Positions 1 to 8,555 of a stretch of DNA of 29,634 nt are shown here, one piece after another (positions within the stretch are counted from its first letter, which is position 1; each line of letters starts with the position of its first letter). The translations under genes were made by a program, and so were the position numbers. Location: positions 1 to 29,634 of the forward strand of contig DATGSX010000048.1 in the NCBI GenBank assembly GCA_035302145.1, read 5' to 3'. Under the pieces are notes generated by a model that saw only the letters and a list, made by a program, of their open reading frames with translations, searched no databases and was not told the origin of the DNA. The stretch comes from JAJYTI01 sp035302145 (lineage in GTDB: Bacteria; Bacteroidota; Bacteroidia; Flavobacteriales; Flavobacteriaceae).

Positions 1-1058
1 AATGAGAGTTTATTTTTAGTGTATTTTCTAATTTTACCATTCAGGTTTTCTATTAAATTAGTAGTGTAAATTATTGTTCTTATCTCTACTGGGAACTCAA
101 AGAATACTGTTAGATCCTCCCAGTTGTTTTGCCAGCTTTGAACTGCATATTTATACTTGCCGCCCCACTTCTTATCAAAGTCCTTCAAAGCAGCTTCAGC
201 TGCCTGTCTGTTTGGTGCAGTATAGATAGCCTTCTGATCTTTAGAGAACTCTCTTTTGTCTTTCCATACTACATAACGAGTTGCATTTCTTATTTGGTGA
301 ACCACGCATATCTGCGTTTTAGACTCTGGAAACACACTTTTTATAGTGTCTGTAAATCCGTTTAAGTTATCAGTAGCTGTTATTAAGATATCTTCTAAAC
401 CTCTAACTTTCATATCTGTAAGAACGCTCATCCAGAAAGAGGAGCTTTCATTCTTGCCTAGCCATAAGCCTAAAACTTCTTTTAAACCATCCTGACGTAA
501 ACCCACAGCTATGTAAATGGTTTTGTTTATTACCTTTGAATTCTCTCTTACTTTAAAGACAATTCCATCCATCCAAACAATAAGATAGACAGGCTCTAAA
601 GGCCTGTTTTGCCAAGCTATGATATCATCAGTTATCTTATCTGTAATACGCGATATAGTAGTAGTAGACAAGTTGAAGCCATAGATCTCACGCATCTGTT
701 CTTCTATGTCGCTATTACTCATTCCCTTGGCATAGAGTGATATGACAACGTTTTCTACACCATCAATCATATTGCCACGTTTAGGAACAATCATTGGATT
801 AAAACTAGATTTTCTGTCTCTAGGAACTTGAATCTCAGTTTCCCCTAAAGAGGTTTTAATCTTTTTCTTTCCATAGCCATTACGGGCATTATCTGCTTTA
901 GCTTTAATATGTTTATCATAGCCTAAATGAGCATCGAGCTCAGCTTCAAGCATTTTCTCAATGCCACGAGTTTGGACTTGTTTAAGAAAATCTGTTAGCT
1001 CTTGACCAGTAGTAAACTGCTTAAGAAACTCATCGGATAAAAAATCATCTTTTTTCAT
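1..1058 (-). CDS. IS256-family (mutator-type) DDE transposase, partial at C-terminus
   Basis: The gene starts at the ATG at 1058 and reads leftward off the window, so about 352 of roughly 400 residues are visible. Translated by eye it keeps the IS256-family catalytic acids: the first Asp in WMDGIVF (about residue 164), the second in TATDNLNGF (about 230), and the Glu in TTNLIENLNGK (about 337). The family moves DNA by a copy-out, circular-intermediate route (family knowledge). Where the second copy carries a frameshift, this copy reads on in frame through DKKWGGKYKY, so it may be active. Most base differences from the other copy look synonymous, which suggests both lineages were under selection before the second broke. 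The C-terminal end cannot be checked. Confidence 0.88.
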   Translation of the reverse strand, partial: MKKDDFLSDEFLKQFTTGQELTDFLKQVQTRGIEKMLEAELDAHLGYDKHIKAKADNARNGYGKKKIKTSLGETEIQVPRDRKSSFNPMIVPKRGNMIDGVENVVISLYAKGMSNSDIEEQMREIYGFNLSTTTISRITDKITDDIIAWQNRPLEPVYLIVWMDGIVFKVRENSKVINKTIYIAVGLRQDGLKEVLGLWLGKNESSSFWMSVLTDMKVRGLEDILITATDNLNGFTDTIKSVFPESKTQICVVHQIRNATRYVVWKDKREFSKDQKAIYTAPNRQAAEAALKDFDKKWGGKYKYAVQSWQNNWEDLTVFFEFPVEIRTIIYTTNLIENLNGKIRKYTKNKLS

Positions 1059-1092
1059 AATGTGTGCAAATTAATAGTTATTAAAAACATAG

Positions 1093-1118
1093 GGGGTAAA
1101 GTTTTAAAACTTTACCCC
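1093..1118. terminator. Perfect 26-bp palindrome at the IS end, possible terminator of the McrBC operon
   Basis: The 13-bp arm ggggtaaagtttt is followed directly by its exact reverse complement. Read on the minus strand the hairpin is followed by CTATGTTTTT, a short U-tract in RNA, the layout of an intrinsic terminator. It lies between the end of the McrC gene and the transposase start. It could therefore stop operon transcription from entering the transposase, as some IS elements do to block read-in. The matching place in the second copy is decayed (about 22712-22735). The terminator role is inference. Confidence 0.5.
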
Positions 1119-1126
1119 TAAATCTC

Positions 1127-1148
1127 AACTTACACACTTAGAGGGATA
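1127..1148. repeat. Right terminal inverted repeat of the left IS copy
   Basis: The sequence starts AACTTACACACTT and ends GGGATA. It is the same as the right end of the second copy, and its reverse complement matches that copy's left end at 21438-21459 with 3 mismatches in 22. Confidence 0.8.
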
Positions 1149-1173
1149 CTCCCTACTGAGACAGTTCCAAAGT

Positions 1174-2460
1174 TTAATTATTTTGACTATTTAAAAGAGC
1201 AAGTATATCTTTCCCAATTTCTAAATTAAGATTATTGTTGTCATCAACGACTTTGATTGATGCTACTTTACATTGGGTGTTTATTTTTAGTTTTTTATTA
1301 TCCACTATTTTTTTAATCTTTCCTTTATGATATATTCCTTTAATAGAATCTTTATATCCACAAAAAGGATAGAGAAGCATGCTCAAATCTACATTCCAAT
1401 ACATATTATATACATACATCTGTTTAAGATCGTCGTCTCCAGGGGATTTTGGGTTAACCATCTTCCATTTGGTATCAATCACAAAATCTTCACCATTTAA
1501 GTTTTCTACCACGATGTCGGGTTTTACTGTTTTTGAATTCCAGAACTTTTCTCGATTTTGAAAGTGGATTTTTGTAGGTTTCTCACTTGCTCTTACTAAC
1601 ATTCGGTAAACGTACTCTTCCCATAACATATTCATATCAAATAGTAATGCCAACATATTCTCATCGCCGCCTTTTATGTCAGGAGAGTAGTTTAGAATTA
1701 TCATCTTAGCAATCTGCAAGGCTTCTTGATAAGGTTTGTTTTTTCTGTTTATTACTATTCTATCAAAATGCCGTTTCTGTATTTCTATCTCTTTTATCTC
1801 TGGAAAGTCAAGTAGGGTTCTATTAATTTTATCTTGAAGATAGGAATTGTTGGAAAGCAACTTCAAAACCCTTAATCCTTTTAGCAGTATTTGATTTATC
1901 TCATGCTCTTGGCTATAAACTTGATGTCTAGTGTATACTCGTTCTTTGTGCACCACGTTTTGGTGAATATGTTGTGCAAATTGAATTTGTCCCTTAAAAG
2001 CATGAATGTTGCCCGATACTTGAATATACTTCTTTATCAATCCTTTATGGAGTAATTGATTTACCTCATCGATATATTTTTCAAAATACATATCGAGCAA
2101 GGAATTATATCTTCTAGAAAGATTGGCTTCTGTTGCTGCGGTGATTCTTATCCTCTTACAATACTTCAGCATGGATAGCAAAACCTTCTGCCATTGCTCC
2201 CGAACTACATCATCTTTATCTATTCTAGCTATTTTGTCTGTTTTAGGTAGAATCTCGATAACGATATTTCCTATTTGAATAACGCCAACATAGTTTCTGA
2301 ATCGAACACCATTTCGAATAGCTTGGAAGTAAATGTTTTTATTGGCATCATTATAAGCCCATAGCTTATCTATAACTCGTTTTCCAACTTCTTTATTTGG
2401 AAAGAAGTCCGAATCAGCTAGAAGCCTTTCATACTCAAAAACGCGAATGGGTTTTCTCAT
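1174..2460 (-). CDS. mcrC: McrC-like restriction endonuclease subunit
   Basis: This 428-residue protein is the nuclease partner of McrB. In known McrBC, a McrB GTPase hexamer binds modified DNA and translocates, and McrC makes the cut. The N-terminal part (about 1-130) contains the short beta segments IRVFEYERL, YVGVIQIG and IVIEILPK that are typical of McrC. The C-terminal part has a PD-(D/E)XK core: KPDIVV (Asp315), then FVIDTKWK (Asp329 and Lys331). Length is slightly above E. coli McrC (about 350). The ATG follows the McrB stop codon with no spacer, so the two are almost certainly translationally coupled. It is the last gene of the four-gene operon. The nuclease call is firm. The substrate is unknown. 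Confidence 0.9.
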   Translation of the reverse strand: MRKPIRVFEYERLLADSDFFPNKEVGKRVIDKLWAYNDANKNIYFQAIRNGVRFRNYVGVIQIGNIVIEILPKTDKIARIDKDDVVREQWQKVLLSMLKYCKRIRITAATEANLSRRYNSLLDMYFEKYIDEVNQLLHKGLIKKYIQVSGNIHAFKGQIQFAQHIHQNVVHKERVYTRHQVYSQEHEINQILLKGLRVLKLLSNNSYLQDKINRTLLDFPEIKEIEIQKRHFDRIVINRKNKPYQEALQIAKMIILNYSPDIKGGDENMLALLFDMNMLWEEYVYRMLVRASEKPTKIHFQNREKFWNSKTVKPDIVVENLNGEDFVIDTKWKMVNPKSPGDDDLKQMYVYNMYWNVDLSMLLYPFCGYKDSIKGIYHKGKIKKIVDNKKLKINTQCKVASIKVVDDNNNLNLEIGKDILALLNSQNN

Positions 2461-4995
2461 TTAAATAGTTTTAAAGTCCCATTTATCAGATGTTTTAATC
2501 TTATACACCTTTCGCTCTTCTAAATCGGCTATCACATCACTTTCATAGCCATCAAAGTCAGAGAATACTTTATTATCGTCCTCTTGTACTTCCACAAAGC
2601 TATTACCTAAAACCAGCCCTATCTTGCCATAATCACCAAAGAAATACTCTTCTAGTAGTGGAATGATTTTATTTTTAAAACATTTTTTTAAAGATTCTAA
2701 ATCTGTTACATTTAAAAAATAAGAGTGACCGATTTTATGGTCTTTGTCTATCAGCTTTTCAATTCTAGTATTTATGGTGTTTAGCAATTCTATCAAATCA
2801 ATGCCTTCAGCTATTCCATTATTAGCTTTACCATGTTCTAAAATAACATTGGTGCATGGTGGTATTTCTGTAAAACTAAATCTTCTTCGCAAAGCTGTAT
2901 CTAAAGCTTCTACAGAGCGATCGGCAGTATTCATGGTGCCAATTATGTATACATTATTTGGGACTCCAAACTTATCTTTTGAATAGGGTAACATAACCTC
3001 CAAAGCTTCAGCTTCTCCTATACGTTTATCTTTCTCTAACAGGGTGATTAACTCACCGAATATAGAAGACACATTCCCTCTGTTTATTTCATCTACTATT
3101 AACACATAGGGTTTTATTTCCTTTTCTTCTTTGTGTAAGATAGTTGCCTTTGGAACAAAGAAATCTTCCTTTATTAGATCATGATCTAATTTATATATAA
3201 TGGTTGGTGAAAATTCGGTGCTATATATATCTTGAAACGGTATGTTTTCATCTACAAATATCCATTCCACTTCTCTAAAATGTTTATAATCTATCGGAGT
3301 ATTTTCTTTATATTCATATTCACCAGTAATTCTACCTAAGGCTCTAACATATTGGTTTCCATGACTTATAAGCACATAGTCATTTATACTTAAGCCATGG
3401 ATAAATGTGTTTAACCGACGTCCTGCAGACTCGTTTTCATCCAATTCTTTACATTTACTTTCAATCTCGGTTTCTGACTTTCCAGAATAATCAAAATCGC
3501 CTCCAAAACCTATAGCTATACAATTGTTATTGATGCAATGTTTATAAACCCATCTGTCCTCTGGATTATTGTCATCTCCTAAGGAGAGTTTATAAAAGAA
3601 AGCATTACGGAACTCATCATCTGTAAAAGCAATCCTCCCTTGATCTCTCAATCTGCTAGAACTTTGACTGCTATCAGCTAAATCACATATTCTTTTAAAA
3701 ATTCCTCGTTGTGTCTCGTAAAAAACTTTTTTATCTTCTGTTCGAGGTTTAATTCCCTCAACAAAGTCTTCGTAGCTAAATGATTGATGAAATGTAGTAA
3801 AGGCAATTTGTCCATCTGTTTTATCCCAATCAGTGATTAGTAGCTCGCGATATCTTTCTGTTAACTTCTCTCTGTTATCCTTATGTTGGTTATAAAAATC
3901 GTTATCTACTATTTTAAGGGCTTCGTTTATTGTTCTATAGGTTTTACCTGTACCTGGTGGTCCAAAAAATATTTGATTTAATGCAGGTTTAGAATTATAC
4001 CGATTCACTTCTTCATTTACGGTTGTAGAATCATAATCCAAATCTTCTTCCTCAACTTCTTGGACTTCATTAGAGTCCCAATAAGCTTTTACTTCTGGTG
4101 AGTATAAAATTGAACTAATTATATAACCATAGTTCATTTCATTATTTGCTGTAATATTAAAAGATCCGAAGAACTCATATATATCTTCCTGAAATGTTAT
4201 TTTATTATATTCCTTATTCAATAAGGTATTTGACAAAATTTTCCTATGATTTTCAGATAGCACGGTCAAATTATTTGTTGGATCAATAGAATATCTTACT
4301 GCATTATTAATACTACCTGGAAGCGTAAACTCAGAGTTTACTTTAAACCTTAGTAAATTTTTAACCCAATAAGGCATTCTTACAAAAGCAAGGGCAATTG
4401 TTCTTTTATCTCGATATTTATTCCATCTATCTTTTCCAGAAGCTTTTTCATCTAGATAACTAATGTATTCCGCTAACAATTCCAAGAAAGGTCTTACTGA
4501 CTCATCCGATTGGATAACATAATCCTCAAATGTTCCGTCTTTATAGGCTTCATAATCCTCTATAATTCTTTCAATTTCTGATTCTGAAATTGAATAGTCA
4601 AAAAAAGCATCCTTTACATTTAACAGATGTTGAAAATAAAATTCTTCAGCATTTATCAATTCTTCTATGTAAGGACTTCTGATAGCTTCATTAATTAATT
4701 CTTCAATTTCAATCAAGGTTTGCTCATTATCTTTTTTCATTCTCAATAAAGCATTTAAAGCACTTCTATAGGTGCCATTACCTTTAGCACCATATTCAGC
4801 ATGTTGTCCATCTTGCGTGTATAACGGAATTATATCTCGGAGAGCATTAGTAGCTAAATCAAATAAATCAACGTCTTCACCTATATGGCTGGAATAATGT
4901 TCTGATAGTTTAGGAACTGCAAGTTTATAGCTATAAGCAGTATTTTCCTTTTTATGGTCCTTATCAATTAACCATTTTTCGAAATTATCTATCAT
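2461..4995 (-). CDS. mcrB: McrB-like AAA+ GTPase with an EVE-like domain inserted in the ATPase core
   Basis: This 844-residue protein is the motor and DNA-reading subunit for McrC. Walker A is GPPGTGKT at 345-352. Walker B is VLIVDEINRG (Asp635, Glu636). A McrB-type sensor region GTMNTADRS and an ALRRRFSF arginine-finger region follow. In E. coli McrB about 80 residues separate the two Walker motifs; here about 285 do. The extra segment (about 466-605, from FYKLSLG to IIYKLD) has the look of an EVE/YTH/PUA-like fold, with WVYKHCIN, IAIGFGG and DYVLISHG. Such domains read modified bases (family knowledge). The N-terminus (1-95) is helical and resembles a SAM-like core-binding domain; residues 95-340 are unassigned. 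The gene starts 91 bp after the methylase stop. Assignment to the McrB family is secure, the fold of the insert is inference. Confidence 0.88.
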   Translation of the reverse strand: MIDNFEKWLIDKDHKKENTAYSYKLAVPKLSEHYSSHIGEDVDLFDLATNALRDIIPLYTQDGQHAEYGAKGNGTYRSALNALLRMKKDNEQTLIEIEELINEAIRSPYIEELINAEEFYFQHLLNVKDAFFDYSISESEIERIIEDYEAYKDGTFEDYVIQSDESVRPFLELLAEYISYLDEKASGKDRWNKYRDKRTIALAFVRMPYWVKNLLRFKVNSEFTLPGSINNAVRYSIDPTNNLTVLSENHRKILSNTLLNKEYNKITFQEDIYEFFGSFNITANNEMNYGYIISSILYSPEVKAYWDSNEVQEVEEEDLDYDSTTVNEEVNRYNSKPALNQIFFGPPGTGKTYRTINEALKIVDNDFYNQHKDNREKLTERYRELLITDWDKTDGQIAFTTFHQSFSYEDFVEGIKPRTEDKKVFYETQRGIFKRICDLADSSQSSSRLRDQGRIAFTDDEFRNAFFYKLSLGDDNNPEDRWVYKHCINNNCIAIGFGGDFDYSGKSETEIESKCKELDENESAGRRLNTFIHGLSINDYVLISHGNQYVRALGRITGEYEYKENTPIDYKHFREVEWIFVDENIPFQDIYSTEFSPTIIYKLDHDLIKEDFFVPKATILHKEEKEIKPYVLIVDEINRGNVSSIFGELITLLEKDKRIGEAEALEVMLPYSKDKFGVPNNVYIIGTMNTADRSVEALDTALRRRFSFTEIPPCTNVILEHGKANNGIAEGIDLIELLNTINTRIEKLIDKDHKIGHSYFLNVTDLESLKKCFKNKIIPLLEEYFFGDYGKIGLVLGNSFVEVQEDDNKVFSDFDGYESDVIADLEERKVYKIKTSDKWDFKTI

Positions 4996-5086
4996 CTTTA
5001 TTCTATTTTAAAATCTAAGTATTCTTTTTATTATATAAGTATTTCCTATTCCTCTTTTTATAAATTCCTCAGTGGTACAATTCAAC

Positions 5087-8000
5087 TTAAACTTCTATTG
5101 CATTATACTCTTCTTCAGTTAGTCTTTCACTTAACTCTGGCTCTACAATCAATGCTTCCTTATATTCAAGATTATAAAGTTTGTAAATTATATTATCAAT
5201 TTGTTCTATTAATTCATCAATCACTTTAACATTACTCTTCTCCTTCAAAATTCGTTCAACTATTGAAGATAATAGAGCGGTATGTTGTTTAGAGAATTGT
5301 TTAATTGGAATTTCAGAAATTGGAGTTTGAACCATTTCCAATATTTCTCCTTTTCTCTTCCCTTTGTTATACAGCCAGAAATAAAATAATTTAGAATTTA
5401 AAAGTGCTAATAGACATTTTATGTTCTGACCAGAATTTGATTTTCTAATAAATAAAACATCTCTACTTCCATATATGGGTTCATTTGAATATGCGAACTT
5501 ATTAGATTTAGCTCTGTAAGGTAAAATTATTTTATCTTCAGATTCAAAAATTTCTTTAACTCTCGGCCGATTTAATGCATACCAAGGGAAGACTTCTTCA
5601 TAGCTAACAATTTGATCCTTAAGTATTTCTTTAAATTTCAATAAATGTTTTTTTACTTTAGGAAAAGCATTTATATCATCCTTTCTAGTTAAGTAAATTA
5701 ATTTATCCTCATTCAATTCGTATTGATAATGACCTATGTCACTGTTTTTAACGAAATCCTTAACAACATCAGACTCTAAACCAATTGCTTCATGATTATT
5801 AACAACAAACACTCCGTCACCATTTTCGATATCCAATTCTGGATAATTATTAATGTATCTTGATGTTATTTTACTAATTGTTACACCTATACCAGCATTT
5901 ACTATATACTCATCTCCTAGTTTTTTAGTATTAAATAAAATTTTATCAAAGATACTATTTAGCGTTTGAGGATTAGAGTTCGTTAATATTCTAATATATT
6001 CTTGTGTTGTTTCATAAATATTTTGGTTTGTATCTACATAATAATTTGCACTATCTAATTCTTTATTTAAGAATTTCGTCACGGTTTCCAATGAAAAATT
6101 GTGTTGACCAATAGCTACAGAAACTTTAACATTTGAATCTGGAGAGTGATTTTTTTGAAATGAAGTAATTAAGTTATGTTGTCCTAAAGCAGTCTCAAAT
6201 ATTCTTAGTTCATTAAAGTTTATTAATTTCTTTAAGGTTGTTCTTTTTTTTAAATCCTTTCTTAATTTAATTGCTCCATTTGCTGTTATGAAATAATTTG
6301 TTGTTATAAATGTTAAATGAGCTTGGGGCTTTAATAAATCAATTCCTTTATGAAAAAAATAATAGAATAAATCCATTTGGCCTTTATAATATTTTTCTCC
6401 GAATTTTGATTTCATAATCGGCCTGAAAACATTCTTATTCCCTTTATCTCCAAGATATGGTGGATTTCCAATTACAATATCAAATCCTGGATTAGGATTT
6501 ACCGCAGGGTTCATTACTATTGGGAAGTCTAGGAGCCAATCAAAATATTTTAAAGAGACATCTCTGTTTTTTCTTTTTGTTTTAAGGTTTTTAATTTGAT
6601 TTTTCCATCCCTTGGTGGTTAGCCATAATTCAGTACGTTCTGAAAAACTTTTCGATCCTTTCGTTGGTTTTTCTTCTAAGCCTTTAGTTTTAACCATCAG
6701 CTCTAATTGATTGATTAACAATTCAATCTTCTTATCTCTTAATTCGTTTGCTAATCTCCCTTCATCACTATTTGGCTCAAAAAACTCTTTTTGTAATTCC
6801 GTTATTTCTAACAGTAATTCTCTATTCCTTTCAACATTAGAATTACCAAACATATCGGTTTGCTCCTCAGCTTTCAAACTCCAATCGATATCGATAATCG
6901 TATCATCTAATTTACTTACTAGGGAATCGCCAACTACAATTTTATAATCTAAATGTGGTAATGGCTGGGGAGTGTCTTCTTCGATGACTAAAGAAAGCCA
7001 AAAGCGTAAACGAGCAATATCCACAGCACCTGGTTCTATATCTACCCCATAAATACTGTTTTGTATAATATTCAATTTAACGGTATGTGGATTCCATGCA
7101 TCTCCTAACATGCCCCACACTCTGCCAACACGCTCAGGACTCTCTTCGTGTAAATATTTTGTTAATGTAAAAATTTCATTTAGAAGGCCCATTGGGAATG
7201 CTCCAGAACCTATTGCTGGGTCGCAAATCTTCACTTCTTTTAAAGCAGTAGCTATTTCCTTATCGTACCTTGCAACCCTGGCTGTTTCCTTTTTCTCAAC
7301 AAAAGCGGTAAGTGTGTCTTTTAACTCTTCTCTTTCAGTTTCTTCCGTTGGCCATAGTTTTTCTTTCTCTAGGTATGTTTTTAAATATTCTTTTAAAGAT
7401 TCTTGGCTCATATAACGCACAATCTCTTTGGGTGTGTAAAAGGCTCCCTTATCTTTATTGTCTTCCAATAAGTTCTCGAAGATATGCCCAAGCATTTCTG
7501 GATCAATACCAACTTCTTTGTCGTTTACATCGTTCTCGTCTATAGTAAAGTTATATCGTTCAAAAAACTGAAACAGTTCCGTTAAATATTCTTCAGGAAA
7601 ATCTATACGATTTGCTTCAGGATAGTCGTTCTCGAAAAGACCACCGCTTAAATAAGGTATTTTATAGCCTCTATCTTGAAACTCATCGTTTTCCCTTTCC
7701 CCCGTATTTAGTGCTTCAAAAAACAATGGGTTTAAAAAGATACTCACGAAAATACCTTTATGTTCGAAGTTTCTATATTGATTTTCTAAAAAATTGTAAT
7801 CTCCATTATCCCAACCTTCCTCGTTAACTGGGACCCCCAGCCATCCTTTTTTCTGAACAAACTTTAAGAAGACCAAACGTCCCATAAATTGTTTTACGAA
7901 GTTTCGTGCTGGAGTTTCTTTATTTTCAAATATGGCTTGGTAATAGTTTGGTTTGCTTTTTATATAATTTACCAACTTATCAAACTGAGCAATATATTCG

Positions 8001-8551
8001 TTAAAGAACTTTTTGCTTAGTTTTTCAACATTAAAAGCTTCTTCTACAGCATTTATACTTTGATTTTCGGTGTTTTTAAGAGCTAGAAAACGTTCTGCTG
8101 GTGTTCGACAGCTTTGATTTTTACCCAGTATATAGGTTAAACGTTTAGGGTCTGTAGCCCTATCAATAAACCCTTCTTCTTCATCGAAATCCGTGTTACG
8201 TGCAGTAAAAGTAAATCGATAATCTTCTGACCCTTCATCGAAAACAGACAAAATTCCATGATAACTATCTTGGTCTATATACCTTCTTACTAGTTCATTT
8301 AGACCCACTCTATTATGAAGAAGTCTAACCTTATCTTCATTCACGCTCATTTCAAAAAGCGCAAGGTTTTTCCCATCGGAAAGTTGAATGGTACCGTATT
8401 GTCTCAATTCTCGTACCCTATCGTCATCGGTAGGAATAACTGTTGGTGGATTTAGAAACTGTACATTTTCGAACACGTCCACCAGCAAATCTCTCCAATT
8501 TTCAGTGCTATATGGTTCTTGTAATAACTGGCGTAATTCTTGAATATTCAT
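5087..8551 (-). CDS. Eco57I/type IIG-like N6-adenine DNA methyltransferase
   Basis: This 1154-residue protein carries motif I as DPAIGSGAFPMG (Asp444) and the catalytic N6-adenine motif NPPY at 696-699. The order, motif I before NPPY with a long spacer, fits gamma-class/Eco57I-like enzymes. About 440 residues precede the methylase core. Their segment ALFEMSVNEDK followed by HNRVGLNEL recurs in large methylases of this kind, but I cannot confirm an active nuclease there. The C-terminal 350 residues look like a TaqI/type IIG target-recognition domain, including SRDVLFIRK and ALLNSKLFYFWLYN. The start lies 4 bp after the helicase stop, so co-translation is likely. It probably marks host DNA, as in DISARM, BREX and type I/IIG systems, so that the helicase and McrBC spare it. 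The C-terminal third is visibly more AT-rich than the N-terminal half. Confidence 0.87.
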   Translation of the reverse strand: MNIQELRQLLQEPYSTENWRDLLVDVFENVQFLNPPTVIPTDDDRVRELRQYGTIQLSDGKNLALFEMSVNEDKVRLLHNRVGLNELVRRYIDQDSYHGILSVFDEGSEDYRFTFTARNTDFDEEEGFIDRATDPKRLTYILGKNQSCRTPAERFLALKNTENQSINAVEEAFNVEKLSKKFFNEYIAQFDKLVNYIKSKPNYYQAIFENKETPARNFVKQFMGRLVFLKFVQKKGWLGVPVNEEGWDNGDYNFLENQYRNFEHKGIFVSIFLNPLFFEALNTGERENDEFQDRGYKIPYLSGGLFENDYPEANRIDFPEEYLTELFQFFERYNFTIDENDVNDKEVGIDPEMLGHIFENLLEDNKDKGAFYTPKEIVRYMSQESLKEYLKTYLEKEKLWPTEETEREELKDTLTAFVEKKETARVARYDKEIATALKEVKICDPAIGSGAFPMGLLNEIFTLTKYLHEESPERVGRVWGMLGDAWNPHTVKLNIIQNSIYGVDIEPGAVDIARLRFWLSLVIEEDTPQPLPHLDYKIVVGDSLVSKLDDTIIDIDWSLKAEEQTDMFGNSNVERNRELLLEITELQKEFFEPNSDEGRLANELRDKKIELLINQLELMVKTKGLEEKPTKGSKSFSERTELWLTTKGWKNQIKNLKTKRKNRDVSLKYFDWLLDFPIVMNPAVNPNPGFDIVIGNPPYLGDKGNKNVFRPIMKSKFGEKYYKGQMDLFYYFFHKGIDLLKPQAHLTFITTNYFITANGAIKLRKDLKKRTTLKKLINFNELRIFETALGQHNLITSFQKNHSPDSNVKVSVAIGQHNFSLETVTKFLNKELDSANYYVDTNQNIYETTQEYIRILTNSNPQTLNSIFDKILFNTKKLGDEYIVNAGIGVTISKITSRYINNYPELDIENGDGVFVVNNHEAIGLESDVVKDFVKNSDIGHYQYELNEDKLIYLTRKDDINAFPKVKKHLLKFKEILKDQIVSYEEVFPWYALNRPRVKEIFESEDKIILPYRAKSNKFAYSNEPIYGSRDVLFIRKSNSGQNIKCLLALLNSKLFYFWLYNKGKRKGEILEMVQTPISEIPIKQFSKQHTALLSSIVERILKEKSNVKVIDELIEQIDNIIYKLYNLEYKEALIVEPELSERLTEEEYNAIEV

Positions 8552-8555
8552 AATA

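Larger units (their letters stand above)
1..1153 (-). mobile_element. IS256-family insertion sequence, left copy (cut by window edge)
   Basis: This element matches the second copy at 21433-22777 along its whole visible length, at roughly 92% nucleotide identity by eye. Its right terminal inverted repeat is at 1127-1148. The sequence common to both copies ends at about 1153, which sets the boundary. The other end lies outside the window. It sits 20 bp beyond the stop codon of the McrC gene and is in the same orientation as the other copy. No target-site duplication can be tested here. Confidence 0.88.

Noticed and set aside
5087..8551. PD-(D/E)XK nuclease in the N-terminal part of the methylase
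   Set aside because: The segment ALFEMSVNEDK is suggestive, but no full acid-acid-Lys set with correct spacing could be made out.
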